Assembly: GCA_963726085.1 (NCBI GenBank)
Contig: CAVSAR010000007.1
Coordinates: 372,001 to 436,000, forward strand
Origin: ZC4RG30 sp963726085
Lineage (GTDB): Bacteria > Pseudomonadota > Gammaproteobacteria > Steroidobacterales > Steroidobacteraceae
Reading direction: 5' to 3'
Length of the DNA: 64,000 nt
A program made the position numbers and the translations under genes. This document shows, piece by piece, positions 17,403 through 26,388 of the stretch (the stretch's first letter is position 1; each line of letters starts with the position of its first letter). A model generated the notes under the pieces. The model worked only from the letters and a program-made list of their open reading frames with translations, was not told the DNA's origin and ran no database searches.

Positions 17403-18697
17403 AGGTCAGGCACGCGGGTCATGCGTATCTCGTGCTGCGTCACGGGAATGGTGATGCCGTGTTCGCGAAAATACTTCCAGATGGCACGGTTCACGTCCGA
17501 ACGCACGTTGTTGACGCCTTCCTGCGGGTCGGCGATCCAGAAACGCAGTTCCAGCTCGATGCCAGAATCCCCGAAGTGCATCAGGCGCGACACCGGCGCC
17601 GGCTCACTGAGCACCCGACCACTGGCCTGCGCGGCCTTGAGCAGTACCAGCAACGCGACCTCCGGGTCATCCTGGTAGCTGATGCGCACCGGCAGCTTCA
17701 GCCGCACCTTGGGATCGGCGTAGCTCCAGTTGATGACCGTGTTGGTGATCAGGTTCTGGTTGGGCACCAGCGTGTCGACCCCGTCGCGGTCGCGCACCAC
17801 CACATAGCGGCCGCGCAGCTCCTGGACCCAGCCGAAATTCTCGGTGCTGGTACCGGTGCCGCCGGTGAAGCTGATGACATCCCCGGGCTTGATGGACTTG
17901 TCCAGCAGCAGCACGAAGCCGCTGACGAAATTGCTGGCGATGGCCTGCAGGCCGAACCCCAGGCCCAGTCCCACCGCGCCGGTCAGCACCGTCAGCGCGG
18001 TCAGGTCCACGCCGGCGGCATTGAGGCCGACCATCACGCCCATTGCCAGCAGGAATATGTAGGAGAACTTGCTGATGCCGATGCGCGTGGACATGGCCAG
18101 ACCCTGGAGCTTCATGACACGCGATTCGATCGCGCGCGAAACCAGGCTGGTGGCCACGATAAAGATCGTCACCACCACGACGCCCTTGAACAACTGCCAC
18201 ACGGTGAACCTGGCCTTGCCAGGTGCCAGGTCGATGGAATCGAGGCTCGACTCGATGAAATCAAGCCAGCCCAGCAACGAGAAGCCCAGCAGCAGCCACA
18301 GGATGATGGTTAGCCGGGTCTCCCAGCGGTGCAGCCAGCGATGCTCACCCAGCGCGACGCGCAGCCAATACAGCCCCAGCCGCACGATCAGCAGCGCGGC
18401 GGCCAGCTGCAGGGCGATGTCCAGCAGCCCTGGCTTCAGGTTGGTGAACCCGGCGATGCCGCGGCCAATCAACAGTGCCACCAGGGCGCTAAACGACGGT
18501 GCCGCCAGCACGGCACCTTCGGCAACCCGTGCCTGCCAGGAGATGCCGTCGCGCAGCGTGCTGCGCGCGTGCCAGGCGCGCGCGAAGTGGCTGGCGACCA
18601 CGCCGGCCAGCGCGGCCACGGCAATCAGCACCAGCTGCACCAGCGACGCAGGGGAGGTGAGCCGCGCGAACAGCAGCTGCAGGTCGTTATCAGGCAT
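17399..18697 (-). CDS. MscS-family mechanosensitive channel
   Basis: This is a 432-residue inner-membrane protein. Several hydrophobic helices in the N-terminal half are followed by the MscS pore region (AVGLGLGFGLQAIASNFVSGFVLLLD), then the beta domain (IKPGDVISFTGGTGT, VRDRDGVDTLVPNQNLI) and the alpha/beta cytosolic domain. Such channels open on hypo-osmotic shock and release solutes. The Gly/Ala pattern of the pore-lining helix is present. The stop overlaps the arfB start, and the start overlaps the DUF465 gene by 8 bases. Which MscS paralogue it represents cannot be decided. Confidence 0.92.
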   Translation of the reverse strand: MPDNDLQLLFARLTSPASLVQLVLIAVAALAGVVASHFARAWHARSTLRDGISWQARVAEGAVLAAPSFSALVALLIGRGIAGFTNLKPGLLDIALQLAAALLIVRLGLYWLRVALGEHRWLHRWETRLTIILWLLLGFSLLGWLDFIESSLDSIDLAPGKARFTVWQLFKGVVVVTIFIVATSLVSRAIESRVMKLQGLAMSTRIGISKFSYIFLLAMGVMVGLNAAGVDLTALTVLTGAVGLGLGFGLQAIASNFVSGFVLLLDKSIKPGDVISFTGGTGTSTENFGWVQELRGRYVVVRDRDGVDTLVPNQNLITNTVINWSYADPKVRLKLPVRISYQDDPEVALLVLLKAAQASGRVLSEPAPVSRLMHFGDSGIELELRFWIADPQEGVNNVRSDVNRAIWKYFREHGITIPVTQHEIRMTRVPDL

Positions 18698-18917
18698 TGA
18701 GATCGGGAATGGCCTGGCTCTCGAGCTTGGAGATCTGGTCCTTGAGCAGCAGCTTGCGCTTTTTCAGGCGCCGCATCTGCAGCTCATCGGTGCGCATGTC
18801 CATCTGCAGCTGCACGATCACCTGGTCCAGGTCGCGATGCTCGATGCGCAGTTGCCGCAATTTCTCGATATTGCGAAACAGCTCGCGATTGATGTTGTCT
18901 TCGTTGTCGTCAGACAT
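18690..18917 (-). CDS. DUF465 (YdcH-like) small coiled-coil protein
   Basis: The 75-residue product is nearly all helix. The charged heptad-like sequence RNIEKLRQLRIEHRDLDQVI is followed by the family signature QMRRLKKRKLLLKDQIS. DUF465 proteins are common in proteobacteria and of unknown function. It overlaps the MscS channel gene by 8 bases at its 3' end and lies 14 bases after the PHP phosphatase, so it sits inside a leftward operon. No signal or membrane segment is seen. Confidence 0.85.
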   Translation of the reverse strand: MSDDNEDNINRELFRNIEKLRQLRIEHRDLDQVIVQLQMDMRTDELQMRRLKKRKLLLKDQISKLESQAIPDLNA

Positions 18918-18931
18918 GAGGGGTTCGGACT

Positions 18932-19774
18932 TCAGGCCACCTTCAGGCGCGACAGCAGCGGCTCTATCCCGTCGGCTAGCTTAGCGAAGCGGCCCAAAGG
19001 GCGCCACGGCAACCCCGGCTCGTGAAAATCCGAGGCCGCGGAGCCGGCCAGTGAGTGCTGCCGGGCCAGTGACGCCAGGCGGCTGGCATCGCCAGGGGAA
19101 AGCCCCGGCAGGCTGACCTCCAGCGCGCTGCCGCCCCAGCCGGCAAACTCAGCGCACAGGTTGCGCAGCGCGCCGCCGGACAGCTTGTAGCGATGCGCGT
19201 GCGCCAGTACCGCGTGGCCGCCAGCGGCCCGGATCGCGCTGACCGCGGCTTGCACCGTGGGCCATTCCTGCGGCACGTGGCCGGCGCAGCCGCGCCCCAG
19301 ATAGCGGTCGAAGGCGTCCTGCGTGGTCGCCGCCGTGCCGTCGGCAACCATGGCCCGCGCCACGTGCATGCGGGTGGGAACCGCTGCGGTCTCGAGCACG
19401 CCCCGCGACAGGTCGATGGCGGCCAAGCGTGGCACGCGACGCAGTCGCTCGCCGATGGCAACGATGCGATCACGACGCAGCTGCACCAGGTGCGCCAGGT
19501 GCGACTGCAGCGCCGGGCAGTCCGGATCGATATCCAGGCCCACGACATGGATCTCCTGGCCGCGCCAGCTAGCGGTTATCTCGACCCCCGAGACGAAGCC
19601 GATGCCCGCGGCGGCGCAGCCGGCACGGGCTTCCGCCAATCCGAGGGTAGTGTCGTGATCGGTCAGCGCCAGCACTTCAATCGCACGCTGCTTGGCGAGG
19701 TGCACCAGCGCCGCTGGCGCCAGCGTGCCGTCGGACCAGGTGCTGTGGGTGTGCAAGTCAATGAGGCCGGACAT
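18932..19774 (-). CDS. PHP-domain phosphatase (RnmV/YciV-like, nucleoside 3',5'-bisphosphate)
   Basis: The 280-residue PHP-domain protein carries the metal-binding motifs of the family: IDLHTHSTWSDGT at the N-terminus, ALTDHDTT, GVEITA, HVVGLDID and VLAHAHRY, ending with AASDFHEPG. Related enzymes (YciV/TrpH) hydrolyse pAp and trim short RNA 5' ends. I chose the ATG giving MSGLIDLHTHS at 19774. An upstream GTG at 19795 would add seven residues and run into the divergent gene's leader. It heads the leftward run DUF465-mscS-arfB-glpD. The exact substrate is inferred from family. Confidence 0.88.
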   Translation of the reverse strand: MSGLIDLHTHSTWSDGTLAPAALVHLAKQRAIEVLALTDHDTTLGLAEARAGCAAAGIGFVSGVEITASWRGQEIHVVGLDIDPDCPALQSHLAHLVQLRRDRIVAIGERLRRVPRLAAIDLSRGVLETAAVPTRMHVARAMVADGTAATTQDAFDRYLGRGCAGHVPQEWPTVQAAVSAIRAAGGHAVLAHAHRYKLSGGALRNLCAEFAGWGGSALEVSLPGLSPGDASRLASLARQHSLAGSAASDFHEPGLPWRPLGRFAKLADGIEPLLSRLKVA

Positions 19775-19797
19775 CAGGGGCGTATCATAGGCCACCC

Positions 19798-20463
19798 ATG
19801 CCAGCCCCGTTAGAGTTGCCCGCCAGCATCGATACGCTAGTGCTGGATCTTGACGGCACGCTGCTGGACCTGGCCTTCGACACGCACTTCTGGCTGGAGG
19901 TCGTGCCGGCCTATTACGGCGCGGCGCGCGGGCTCTCCGCAGTGCAGGCGCTGGAGCAGGAGATCATGCCGCGGCTGCGCGCGGCCGAGGGCACGCTGGA
20001 CTGGTACTGCCTCGATCACTGGTCACGGGTCCTGGAACTGGACCTCTCGGTCATCAAATCCGAACACGATGAGCGCATCGCGTGGTTGCCTGGTGCGCGC
20101 GAGTTCCTGCAACGCCAGCGCGCCGCCGGGCGCCGCCTGGTCCTGGCCACCAACTCGCATCCCGAGACGCTGCGCATCAAGGACCAGAAGGTGGGCATCG
20201 CGCCGTACCTTGATGTGGTCTACAGCTCGCATCAGTTTCGGGCGCCCAAGGAACATGCGGTGTTCTGGGAACGATTTCGCGCCGCCGAGCCCTTTGATCC
20301 GGCACGCACCGCAATGATCGATGACAACCTCGCGGTGCTGGGAGCGGCGCGTGCGGCCGGCATCGGCTGCCTGATCGCAGTCACGGACCCGGATTCCAGC
20401 CGGCCCGCGCGACCTGCGCCGGCTGACTTCCTGCATGTCAGTGCAGTAGCGGATATCGCCTAG
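19798..20463 (+). CDS. yrfG: HAD-family purine nucleotidase (YrfG-like)
   Basis: The 221-residue HAD hydrolase resembles YrfG, which dephosphorylates GMP and IMP. HAD motif I is LDLDGTLLD (the first Asp is the nucleophile), motif II is ATNSHPE, and motif IV is MIDDN. YDCLDHWS-like WYCLDHWSRVLELD and SSHQFRAPKEHAVFW are typical of this subfamily. The start at 19798 is 24 bases from the divergent PHP gene. It is followed by a strong hairpin and then the wrecked efflux locus, so it is probably monocistronic. Substrate by family only. Confidence 0.87.
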   Translation: MPAPLELPASIDTLVLDLDGTLLDLAFDTHFWLEVVPAYYGAARGLSAVQALEQEIMPRLRAAEGTLDWYCLDHWSRVLELDLSVIKSEHDERIAWLPGAREFLQRQRAAGRRLVLATNSHPETLRIKDQKVGIAPYLDVVYSSHQFRAPKEHAVFWERFRAAEPFDPARTAMIDDNLAVLGAARAAGIGCLIAVTDPDSSRPARPAPADFLHVSAVADIA

Positions 20464-20511
20464 CGCCGGGTTTGTCGCGCACTGGGCAGAGCGATGTCGT
20501 AGATCGAAATT

Positions 20512-20534
20512 GCCATCGCGACAATCGCGATGGC
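20512..20534 (+). terminator. Hairpin after yrfG
   Basis: A perfect 9-base stem (GCCATCGCG / CGCGATGGC) with a 5-base loop lies 49 bases after the yrfG stop. No T-run follows, so it is either a weak terminator or an mRNA 3'-end stabiliser. Confidence 0.45.
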
Positions 20535-20550
20535 GGGGGTCTGGTGGTCA

Positions 20551-20670
20551 GCCTGACATTGCCACTGCCCGACGTTTCGCGATACCAGCGAGCAGGACCG
20601 TGCCTGGCGCGCCGGCATTTCTGCGCCGCGAGCGCGGACAGTGATCAGCAGTGTATTGCCAGTGCTGATC
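20551..20670 (+). repeat. Short duplicated leader sequence, copy A
   Basis: Two blocks recur in the same order 5.7 kb away, just before and at the start of the monooxygenase gene. Block 1 (20551-20573, containing CCTGACATTGCCACTGCC) matches 26290-26313 with one base of difference in length. Block 2 (20636-20670, containing CAGCAGTGTATTGCCAGTG) matches 26355-26388 with two substitutions and one indel. The spacer differs (62 versus 41 bases) and is not conserved. In this copy block 2 also contains a perfect GATCAGCA / TGCTGATC inverted repeat. Confidence 0.6.
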
Positions 20671-21855
20671 GCTGCTGGGATGGCTGCCGCCGCAGCTGCT
20701 GCGGCTCGCCGGCGTACGGTGCCTCGCGTTGCGCGCGCGCGCATCTCCATCGCCGCGGTAGAGCGTGGACGATTTCGTCCGAGACTTCGCTGGCGGATGG
20801 TCGTGTGGTGGCGGCGAGCAGTCCGATCCAGTACGCGCCGGCATGCCGGAACCGTCACGCTTGCCGGTGAAGGCCGGCGACGCCGTACGGCGTGGCCAGG
20901 TTGCTGGCGACGGTCTCGCCAGCCCGGATCTCGTGGCGCGGCTGTCGCAGGAGCAGCGCCACGCTGCACCGCCTGCAGTTCGATCTGCGCCGCGACCGGG
21001 CTGGCTGCCGAGCGCGCGGCCAGCGAGGCGCAGGAGGGCTTCACGCGCAGGCCGAGGTAGATTTGACCTCGGCGCAGCGCGAATTCGACCGCACGCGCAA
21101 GGCCTACGAGTTCGGCGCCTTCTCCGAGATGCAGATGCTGCGTGCGCAGGATGCGCTGCGACAAGGCGAGTTTCCGTCTAGCCCAGGCGCGACGCACTGC
21201 TGCAGAGCGCAACCGGAGCAGGGTCGGGTTTGAGGTGCAGAGCAGGGATGGCCACGCTGCGAGCGCCAGCAGGCTGGCTAGTGGAGGACCTGGCGCGCCA
21301 GGTGCAGATCGCTGGACCTGCGTCTCGCCGGTGGACGGGCAGGTCGGACAGGTGCAGGTTGCCGATCGCGCCAACGTGACGCGTGATGCGCCGCTGCTGT
21401 CGGTGGTGGACCTGAGTCACTGCTGGAAGTGGAAATCCAGGTGCCGGAGAGTCTGGCGCAGCGATCTGGCCCCCGGCATGGCGGCCGAGCTGTCGGGCAA
21501 GCGGCGGCAAGTGGCAAGGCACGATCAGCGGCGTATCCCCGGAGGTCGTCGGCGGGCAGGTCAGCCGCGCGCGTGCGCTTCTCGGGCGCCGAGCCCGAAG
21601 GGCCTGCGCCAGAGCCAGCGCCTGTCGGTGCGCGATGCATCATGGACGAGCCGCGACAGACGTGCTGACGGTGGAGCGCGGCAGTTTCGTGGACGCAGGG
21701 CGAACGGCTATGTCGTGGCGCATGCGAAGGGGACGACCTTGCGGTGCGCGTGCCGGTGCGGCTGGGCGCGACGAGCATTTCCAAGGTGGAGTTGCTCGAC
21801 GGCCTTAAGGCCGGGCGATCAAGTCGTCGTGTCCGGCGTCGGAGGCCTTCAATAA
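20641..21855 (+). pseudogene. Broken HlyD/MacA-type periplasmic adaptor gene
   Basis: Fragments of one membrane-fusion protein can be followed in order but in changing frames. They are a hydrophobic start SSVLPVLIAAG, a lipoyl-like ASPDLVARLSQEQ, a helical hairpin LTSAQREFDRTRKAYEFGAF, then SPVDGQVGQVQVADRANVTR and a beta-barrel ending GDQVVVSGVGGLQ. At least six frame changes are needed to join them, so no full adaptor can be made from this sequence. Such adaptors link an inner-membrane ABC or RND pump to an outer-membrane channel. The downstream ATPase and permease remnants indicate a MacAB-like exporter. The boundaries are approximate. Confidence 0.8.
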
Positions 21856-21898
21856 CGCTGAACGGGTCATCGTCAGTCGATGAGGATGCGGAGAATCA

Positions 21899-22640
21899 CA
21901 TGCTCGAATATGAACCGGCTTTCGAAGGTGTATCGCACGGAGGTGGTCGAGACCCACGCGCTGCGGGACTTCTCGATCCAGGTGAAGGAGGGCGAGTTCG
22001 TGGCGGTGACCGGCCCCTCCGGTTCCGGCAAGACCACGTTCCTGACCATCGCCGGGCTGCTGGAGGAGTTCACCGCCGGCGAGTACCTGCTCGACGGCGA
22101 TCGAGGTGCGCGGCATGAACGACAACCAGCGATTCGCGGCTGCGCAATGAAAAGATCGGCTTCATCTTCCAGGCTTTCAACCTGATCCCGGACCTGAACG
22201 TGGCCGCCAACGTGGAAGTGCCGCTGCGTTACAGGCGCGGCATGACCGGGGCGGAGCGCAGCAAGCGCATTGCCGACTCCCTGGCGCGCGTCGGCCTGTC
22301 GGCGCGCGTCAAGCACTATCCCGGCAGAACTCGTCCGGCGGCCAGCAGCAGCGGGTCGCGATTGCGCGCGCGCTGGCCGGGTCGCCACGCCTGCTGCTGG
22401 CGGACGAACCCACCGGCAACCTCGACACCCAGATGGCGCGCGCCGTCATGGAGTTGCTGGAGGACCTGCACCGCGCAGGGGCCACCATCGTGATGGTGAC
22501 GCATGATCCGGAGCTGGCCGCCCGCGCGCAGCGCGAGGTGCACATCGTCGACGGCCAGAGTGGTCGACATTGCCGAGCAGCCGCGCATGGTAAACCTGCA
22601 GGTCAGGCCCGCGAGTCGCAGCCACTTCAGGGGCGAGCGT
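21899..22640 (+). pseudogene. Broken ABC transporter ATPase gene (MacB/LolD-like)
   Basis: The pieces are RLSKVYRTEVVETHALRDFS, Walker A TGPSGSGKTT, the Q-loop region FIFQAFNLIPDLNVAANVE, the signature and Walker B read through another frame (LADEPTGNLDT), and the H-loop IVMVTHDPELAARA. They lie in three frames with at least three shifts, one already near the start codon and one between Walker A and the Q-loop. The order and spacing show that an intact ATPase of about 230 residues once stood here. It belonged to the exporter formed with the preceding adaptor and the two following permeases. Confidence 0.85.
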
Positions 22641-23955
22641 GAGCGCCTACTACTTCGGGCTGGCGCTGCACAACCTGCGGCGCAACCCCTGGCTCACGGG
22701 GCTGATCGTGATTGCCGTGGCGCTGGGCATCGGCTCGTCCATGACGGTGTACTCCATCCTGCGCGCGATGTCGGCCGACCCCATGGCGCACAAGTCCGCG
22801 CAGTTGTTCACGCCACAGCTCGACAATTTTGGCCCGGGCAACCGGCGTAACGGCGAGCCGCCGGACCTGCTTACCTACCGCGATGCAGTAGCACTGCACA
22901 AGGCGCACCTGGGAATCAGGCAGGCAGCCATGTACGAGATCGCCCTCGCTGCGTCCACCCAAGATGCGCGGCAGGCGCCCGTGCTGGCACAGGGACGCGC
23001 CACGCATGGCGACTTCTTTGCCATGTTTGAAGTGCCGTTTCGTTCCGGCGGACCCTGGAGCGCCGCAGATGACGAGGCGCGCGCAAATGTTGCCGTCATC
23101 ACTGCCGGGCTGGCCGACCAGCTGTTCCCCGGTGTGCAGGCCGTCGGCAGGATCATCCGCCTCGAAGGGCAGGACTACCGTGTATCCGGTGTAACCCGGC
23201 CCTGGGCGCCGGCGCCGCGGTTCTATGACCTGAGCTGGGGAGAAGGTGGCGGCTATGACCCGGCTGCCGACGTATTCATACCATTCGAGACCGCCGTGGC
23301 CAGGGAGATCCAGAGCAATGGCGCCCTGACGTGCAACAACTATCCGGGCCGCAATCGGGCCGAGTTCCTGGCCTCCGAATGCATCTGGGCGGAACTGTGG
23401 GTGGAGTTGCCCGACGGCGCGGCGGTTGCGCATTTTCGCAACTACCTCGAACGGTTACGCGGCAGCGCAGCAGCGAACCGGGCGCTTTACTTGGGCGCCT
23501 TTCACGCGACTGCGCAACGTGACGCAGTGGCTTGAGTACAAGAAGGTCGTGCCCAACGAAGTACGCGTGGCCACCCTGGTCGCGTTTGGATTTCTGCTGG
23601 TGTGTCTGGTCAATGCCGTTGGCATTGATGCTGGCCAGGGCAAGCCGCCGGTCGGCCGAGTTCGAATCTGCGGCGCGCGCTGGGCGCGACACGCGGGGCG
23701 CTGTTTGCCCAAGGGCTGTGGGAATCGCTGGCCATCGGCGTGGTGGGCGCGGCAGTGGGGCTGGGACTGACGCTGATCGGGCTGCGGGTGCTGCGCAGCA
23801 TGCTGCCCGAAGCCATTGTCAGCACCACCGCCGTGGCGCCATCGATCGTGGCGCTGACCATCTTGCTGGCCATCGCGGCGACGGTGTGCGCTGGGTTATA
23901 CCCGGCCTGGCGGTCCAGCCGCATGGCCGGCGCCTTGCAACTCAAGACGCTGTAA
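22639..23955 (+). pseudogene. Broken ABC exporter permease 1 (FtsX/MacB type)
   Basis: The first 275 or so residues are intact, with an N-terminal membrane helix (NPWLTGLIVIAVALGIGSSM) and a MacB-like periplasmic domain (VFIPFETAVAREIQSNGALT). The frame then shifts near 23470, again before the membrane segment VATLVAFGFLLVCLVNAVG is completed, and once more into the C-terminal helices (GLGLTLIGLRVLRSMLP to RSSRMAGALQLKTL). The original protein would be about 435 residues. The start at 22639 is a GTG. It is followed after 9 bases by a second permease gene. Confidence 0.85.
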
Positions 23956-23964
23956 GAGGACATC

Positions 23965-25182
23965 ATGGATATCGCAACGATCCTTGCATCACTGAATCGC
24001 AACCGGTTGGCGGCGCTGCTGGTCATGATCCAGATTGGTCTCACGTTGGTCATCGTGCTCAATGCGGCGGGGGTGGTGCGCGAACACATTGCGCGCATGC
24101 ACAGCGTCAGCGGCATTGACGAGGCCAATGTCTTTTCGCTGGTCAATCGCTGGATCGGCCAGCCTGCGGACGCAACGGCGCGCGTGGACCGCGACCTGGC
24201 GGTGCTGCGCGCCACCCCTGGAGTCGTGGATGCCGTGTCGACCAATGGCGTGCCGCTGAGCCAGCGTGGCTGGGGCGCCGGCATCGATACCCGAACCGAT
24301 TGACCTGCAAAATCCGGCGGGCGTGAACCACGCCCAGCTGTACTACCTGGACGAACACGGTGCAGCCGCGTTTGGGTTGCGCCTGACAGCCGGGCGCTGG
24401 TTTACCGCTGCCGACATGCCTGCTCCAGACCAGTCTGTTGTCCAACCCGTGGCGATTCTCACGCGGGCCCTGGCCAAACAACTGTTTCCCAATGGACATG
24501 CGCTGGGCGGCATTGTCTACACCCAGGGTCCAGGGCCTACGACCATCGTGGGGATAGTCGAGAACCTGCAAAGCTCCTAACCCTGGCAATCCCGGTCTCG
24601 GCATGGTTGCGCACCAGTTCTCGCTGATCTTGCCGCAGCGCATCGGGACCAACTACGTGGTGCGGACGCGTCCCGGAGCACTGGCCAGTGCAATGAAGGA
24701 GGCCGAGCGGCGGCTGCGGGCCGAGGAGCCGCTGCGGGTAATCACGGAATTCCGGTCGTTCGCCGAAACCCGCGTCAATGCCTACCGAAGTAATCGCGGC
24801 CTTACCGTGATACTGGTGACCGTGAGTGCGCTGCTGCTGGTCGGTGACCGGCCTAGGCATTGTCGGCCTGACAAGTTACTGGGTCGCACAGCGTCGCCGG
24901 TTCATCGGCGTGCGGCGTGCGCTGGGCGCCACGCGCGGCGACATCCTTAGCTACTTCCAGAACGAGAACCTGGTCATTGTCGCCGCCGGCACGATGCTGG
25001 GCATCGCGGTGGCCATCGGCCTCAACCTGTGGCTGGTGAAACACCTGGGAATGCCACGCATCGACAACACCTATGCGGCGGTCGGTGCGGCAGTAGTGCT
25101 GGTGCTGGGGCAGTTTGCGGCGCTGTGGCCGGCGCTGCGCGCCGCCTCGATACCGCCTGCACTGGCCACCCGCACGGGGTAG
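23965..25182 (+). pseudogene. Broken ABC exporter permease 2 (FtsX/MacB type)
   Basis: This is a second permease of the same type, readable from MDIATILASLNRNRLAALL. It continues in other frames through NHAQLYYLDEHGAAAFGLRL, RIGTNYVVRTRPGALASAMK and the C-terminal QRRRFIGVRRALGATRGDI to PPALATRTG. Three frame shifts are needed (near 24290, 24585 and 24840). Two consecutive FtsX-type permeases with one ATPase suggest a heterodimeric exporter, a layout often linked with peptide or lipid export and with NtrC-type two-component regulation as found just downstream. Confidence 0.85.
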
Positions 25183-25191
25183 CGTTGCCCG

Positions 25192-26017
25192 ATGCGCACG
25201 GTCCTGGTGGTGGATGACAATCCAGCGGTTGCCGAAGCCCTGCGCGTGATGTTTGCGCTGCACGACATACGCACGCTGGCGGTGCGTGAGCAAGGGCGCG
25301 TTCGTCGCCCTCAACTGCGGCGCCGTGCCTGCCGACCTGATTGAAGCCGAGCTGTTTGGTGCCGAAGCGGGGGCGTTCACCAGCGCCAACAAGACGCGCG
25401 AAGGCCGCTTTGATCTGGCGGACGGGGGCACCTTGTTCCTGGACGAGATCGGCAACCTGCCGCTGGCCGGGCAGGTGAAGCTGCTGCGCGTGCTGGAGAC
25501 TGGACAGTACCAGCGGCTGGGGTCGAGTCGGTCACGCACTGCGCGGGTCCGGGTCATCTCGGCTACCAACTCGGATCTTGCACAAATGATAAGCGCGGGT
25601 TCGTTCCGCGAAGACCTCTATTACCGGCTCAACGTCATTGAAATCCCGGTGCCGGCTCTGGGCGAACGTCCGGAAGATATCGCGGTGCTGGCTGCGCATT
25701 TCCTTGGCACCAAGGCCACATTGACCGAGGAGGCGATCAGCGCCCTGCAGGGGCACTCCTGGCCGGGCAACGTGCGCGAATTGCGCAATGCCATTGAGCG
25801 GGCCGCATTGCTGTCACGCGATGGACTGATCCGCGCCGAAGATCTCAACCTGCCCGCGCCGCTGCATCTGGCCCGCGATCTCAACGAGCCAGACCGGGTG
25901 ACCATAGAGGCTGCGCTACAGGGTGCCGGTGGAGTTGTCAGCCGCGCCGCGCAGTCGCTGGGACTTTCCCGGCAGGCGCTGTACCGGCGCATGGACCGGC
26001 TGGGGCTGCGCGGCTGA
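25192..26017 (+). pseudogene. Sigma-54-dependent response regulator with internal deletion
   Basis: The reading starts as a receiver domain (RTVLVVDDNPAVAEALRVMF) and after about 28 codons jumps, out of frame, into the middle of an AAA+ domain (FVALNCGAVPADLIEAELFG). Most of the receiver, including the phosphoacceptor Asp, and the Walker A region are missing. The rest is well preserved: a GAFTSA loop where GAFTGA is expected for sigma-54 contact, GTLFLDEIGNLPL, WPGNVRELRNAIERAALL, and a Fis-type HTH (RAAQSLGLSRQALYRRMDRL). Without Walker A and with a changed loop it cannot act as a normal activator. Confidence 0.85.
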
Positions 26018-26018
26018 A

Positions 26019-26327
26019 ATGCGGGCGAGCTTCGAAGGCAAGCTCGCCGCGCTGCTGATCGGCACCTGGCTGGTGTCGGCGGCCGTGGCGGCCAGTATCG
26101 CCATGTGGCTGCATTCCCCTTTGCTGGGTGTGCTGATCGCATTGCTGATCGGCGTGGTTCCATTGATGTGGTTGTCGCGACGAATCGCCGCGCCAGTGCG
26201 ACGCTTGCTGCGCGCCATTGCCGGGGCGGTGGCCAGCTATCGCGACGGGGATTTTAGCATCTCGCTGGTAATGGACAGGCAAGACGAACGCCTGACATTG
26301 CCACTGCCCCGACTGCACCGCGAGTAG
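26019..26327 (+). pseudogene. Truncated sensor histidine kinase (membrane part only)
   Basis: The 102-residue ORF starts one base after the regulator stop and has two hydrophobic helices (LLIGTWLVSAAVAASIAMWL and LLGVLIALLIGVVPLMWL). A HAMP-like APVRRLLRAIAGAVASYRDGDFS follows, then the ORF diverges after VMDRQDE into RLTLPLPRLHRE and stops. The dimerisation and ATPase domains are absent. The breakpoint coincides with block 1 of the duplicated leader sequence (copy B), so the truncation and the repeat are the same junction. Confidence 0.8.
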
Positions 26328-26388
26328 ACTGTGGGACGCGGCAGAGCAGGGGGCGGACATGACCAGCAGTGTATTGCCAGTGTTGATC
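26290..26388 (+). repeat. Short duplicated leader sequence, copy B
   Basis: This is the partner of the copy near 20.55 kb. Block 1 (26290-26313) forms the last codons of the truncated kinase ORF. Block 2 (26355-26388) covers the start codon and first nine codons of the FAD monooxygenase, so the protein start SSVLPVLI is shared with the first residues of the broken adaptor gene. The two copies bound the wrecked efflux locus exactly. Confidence 0.6.
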
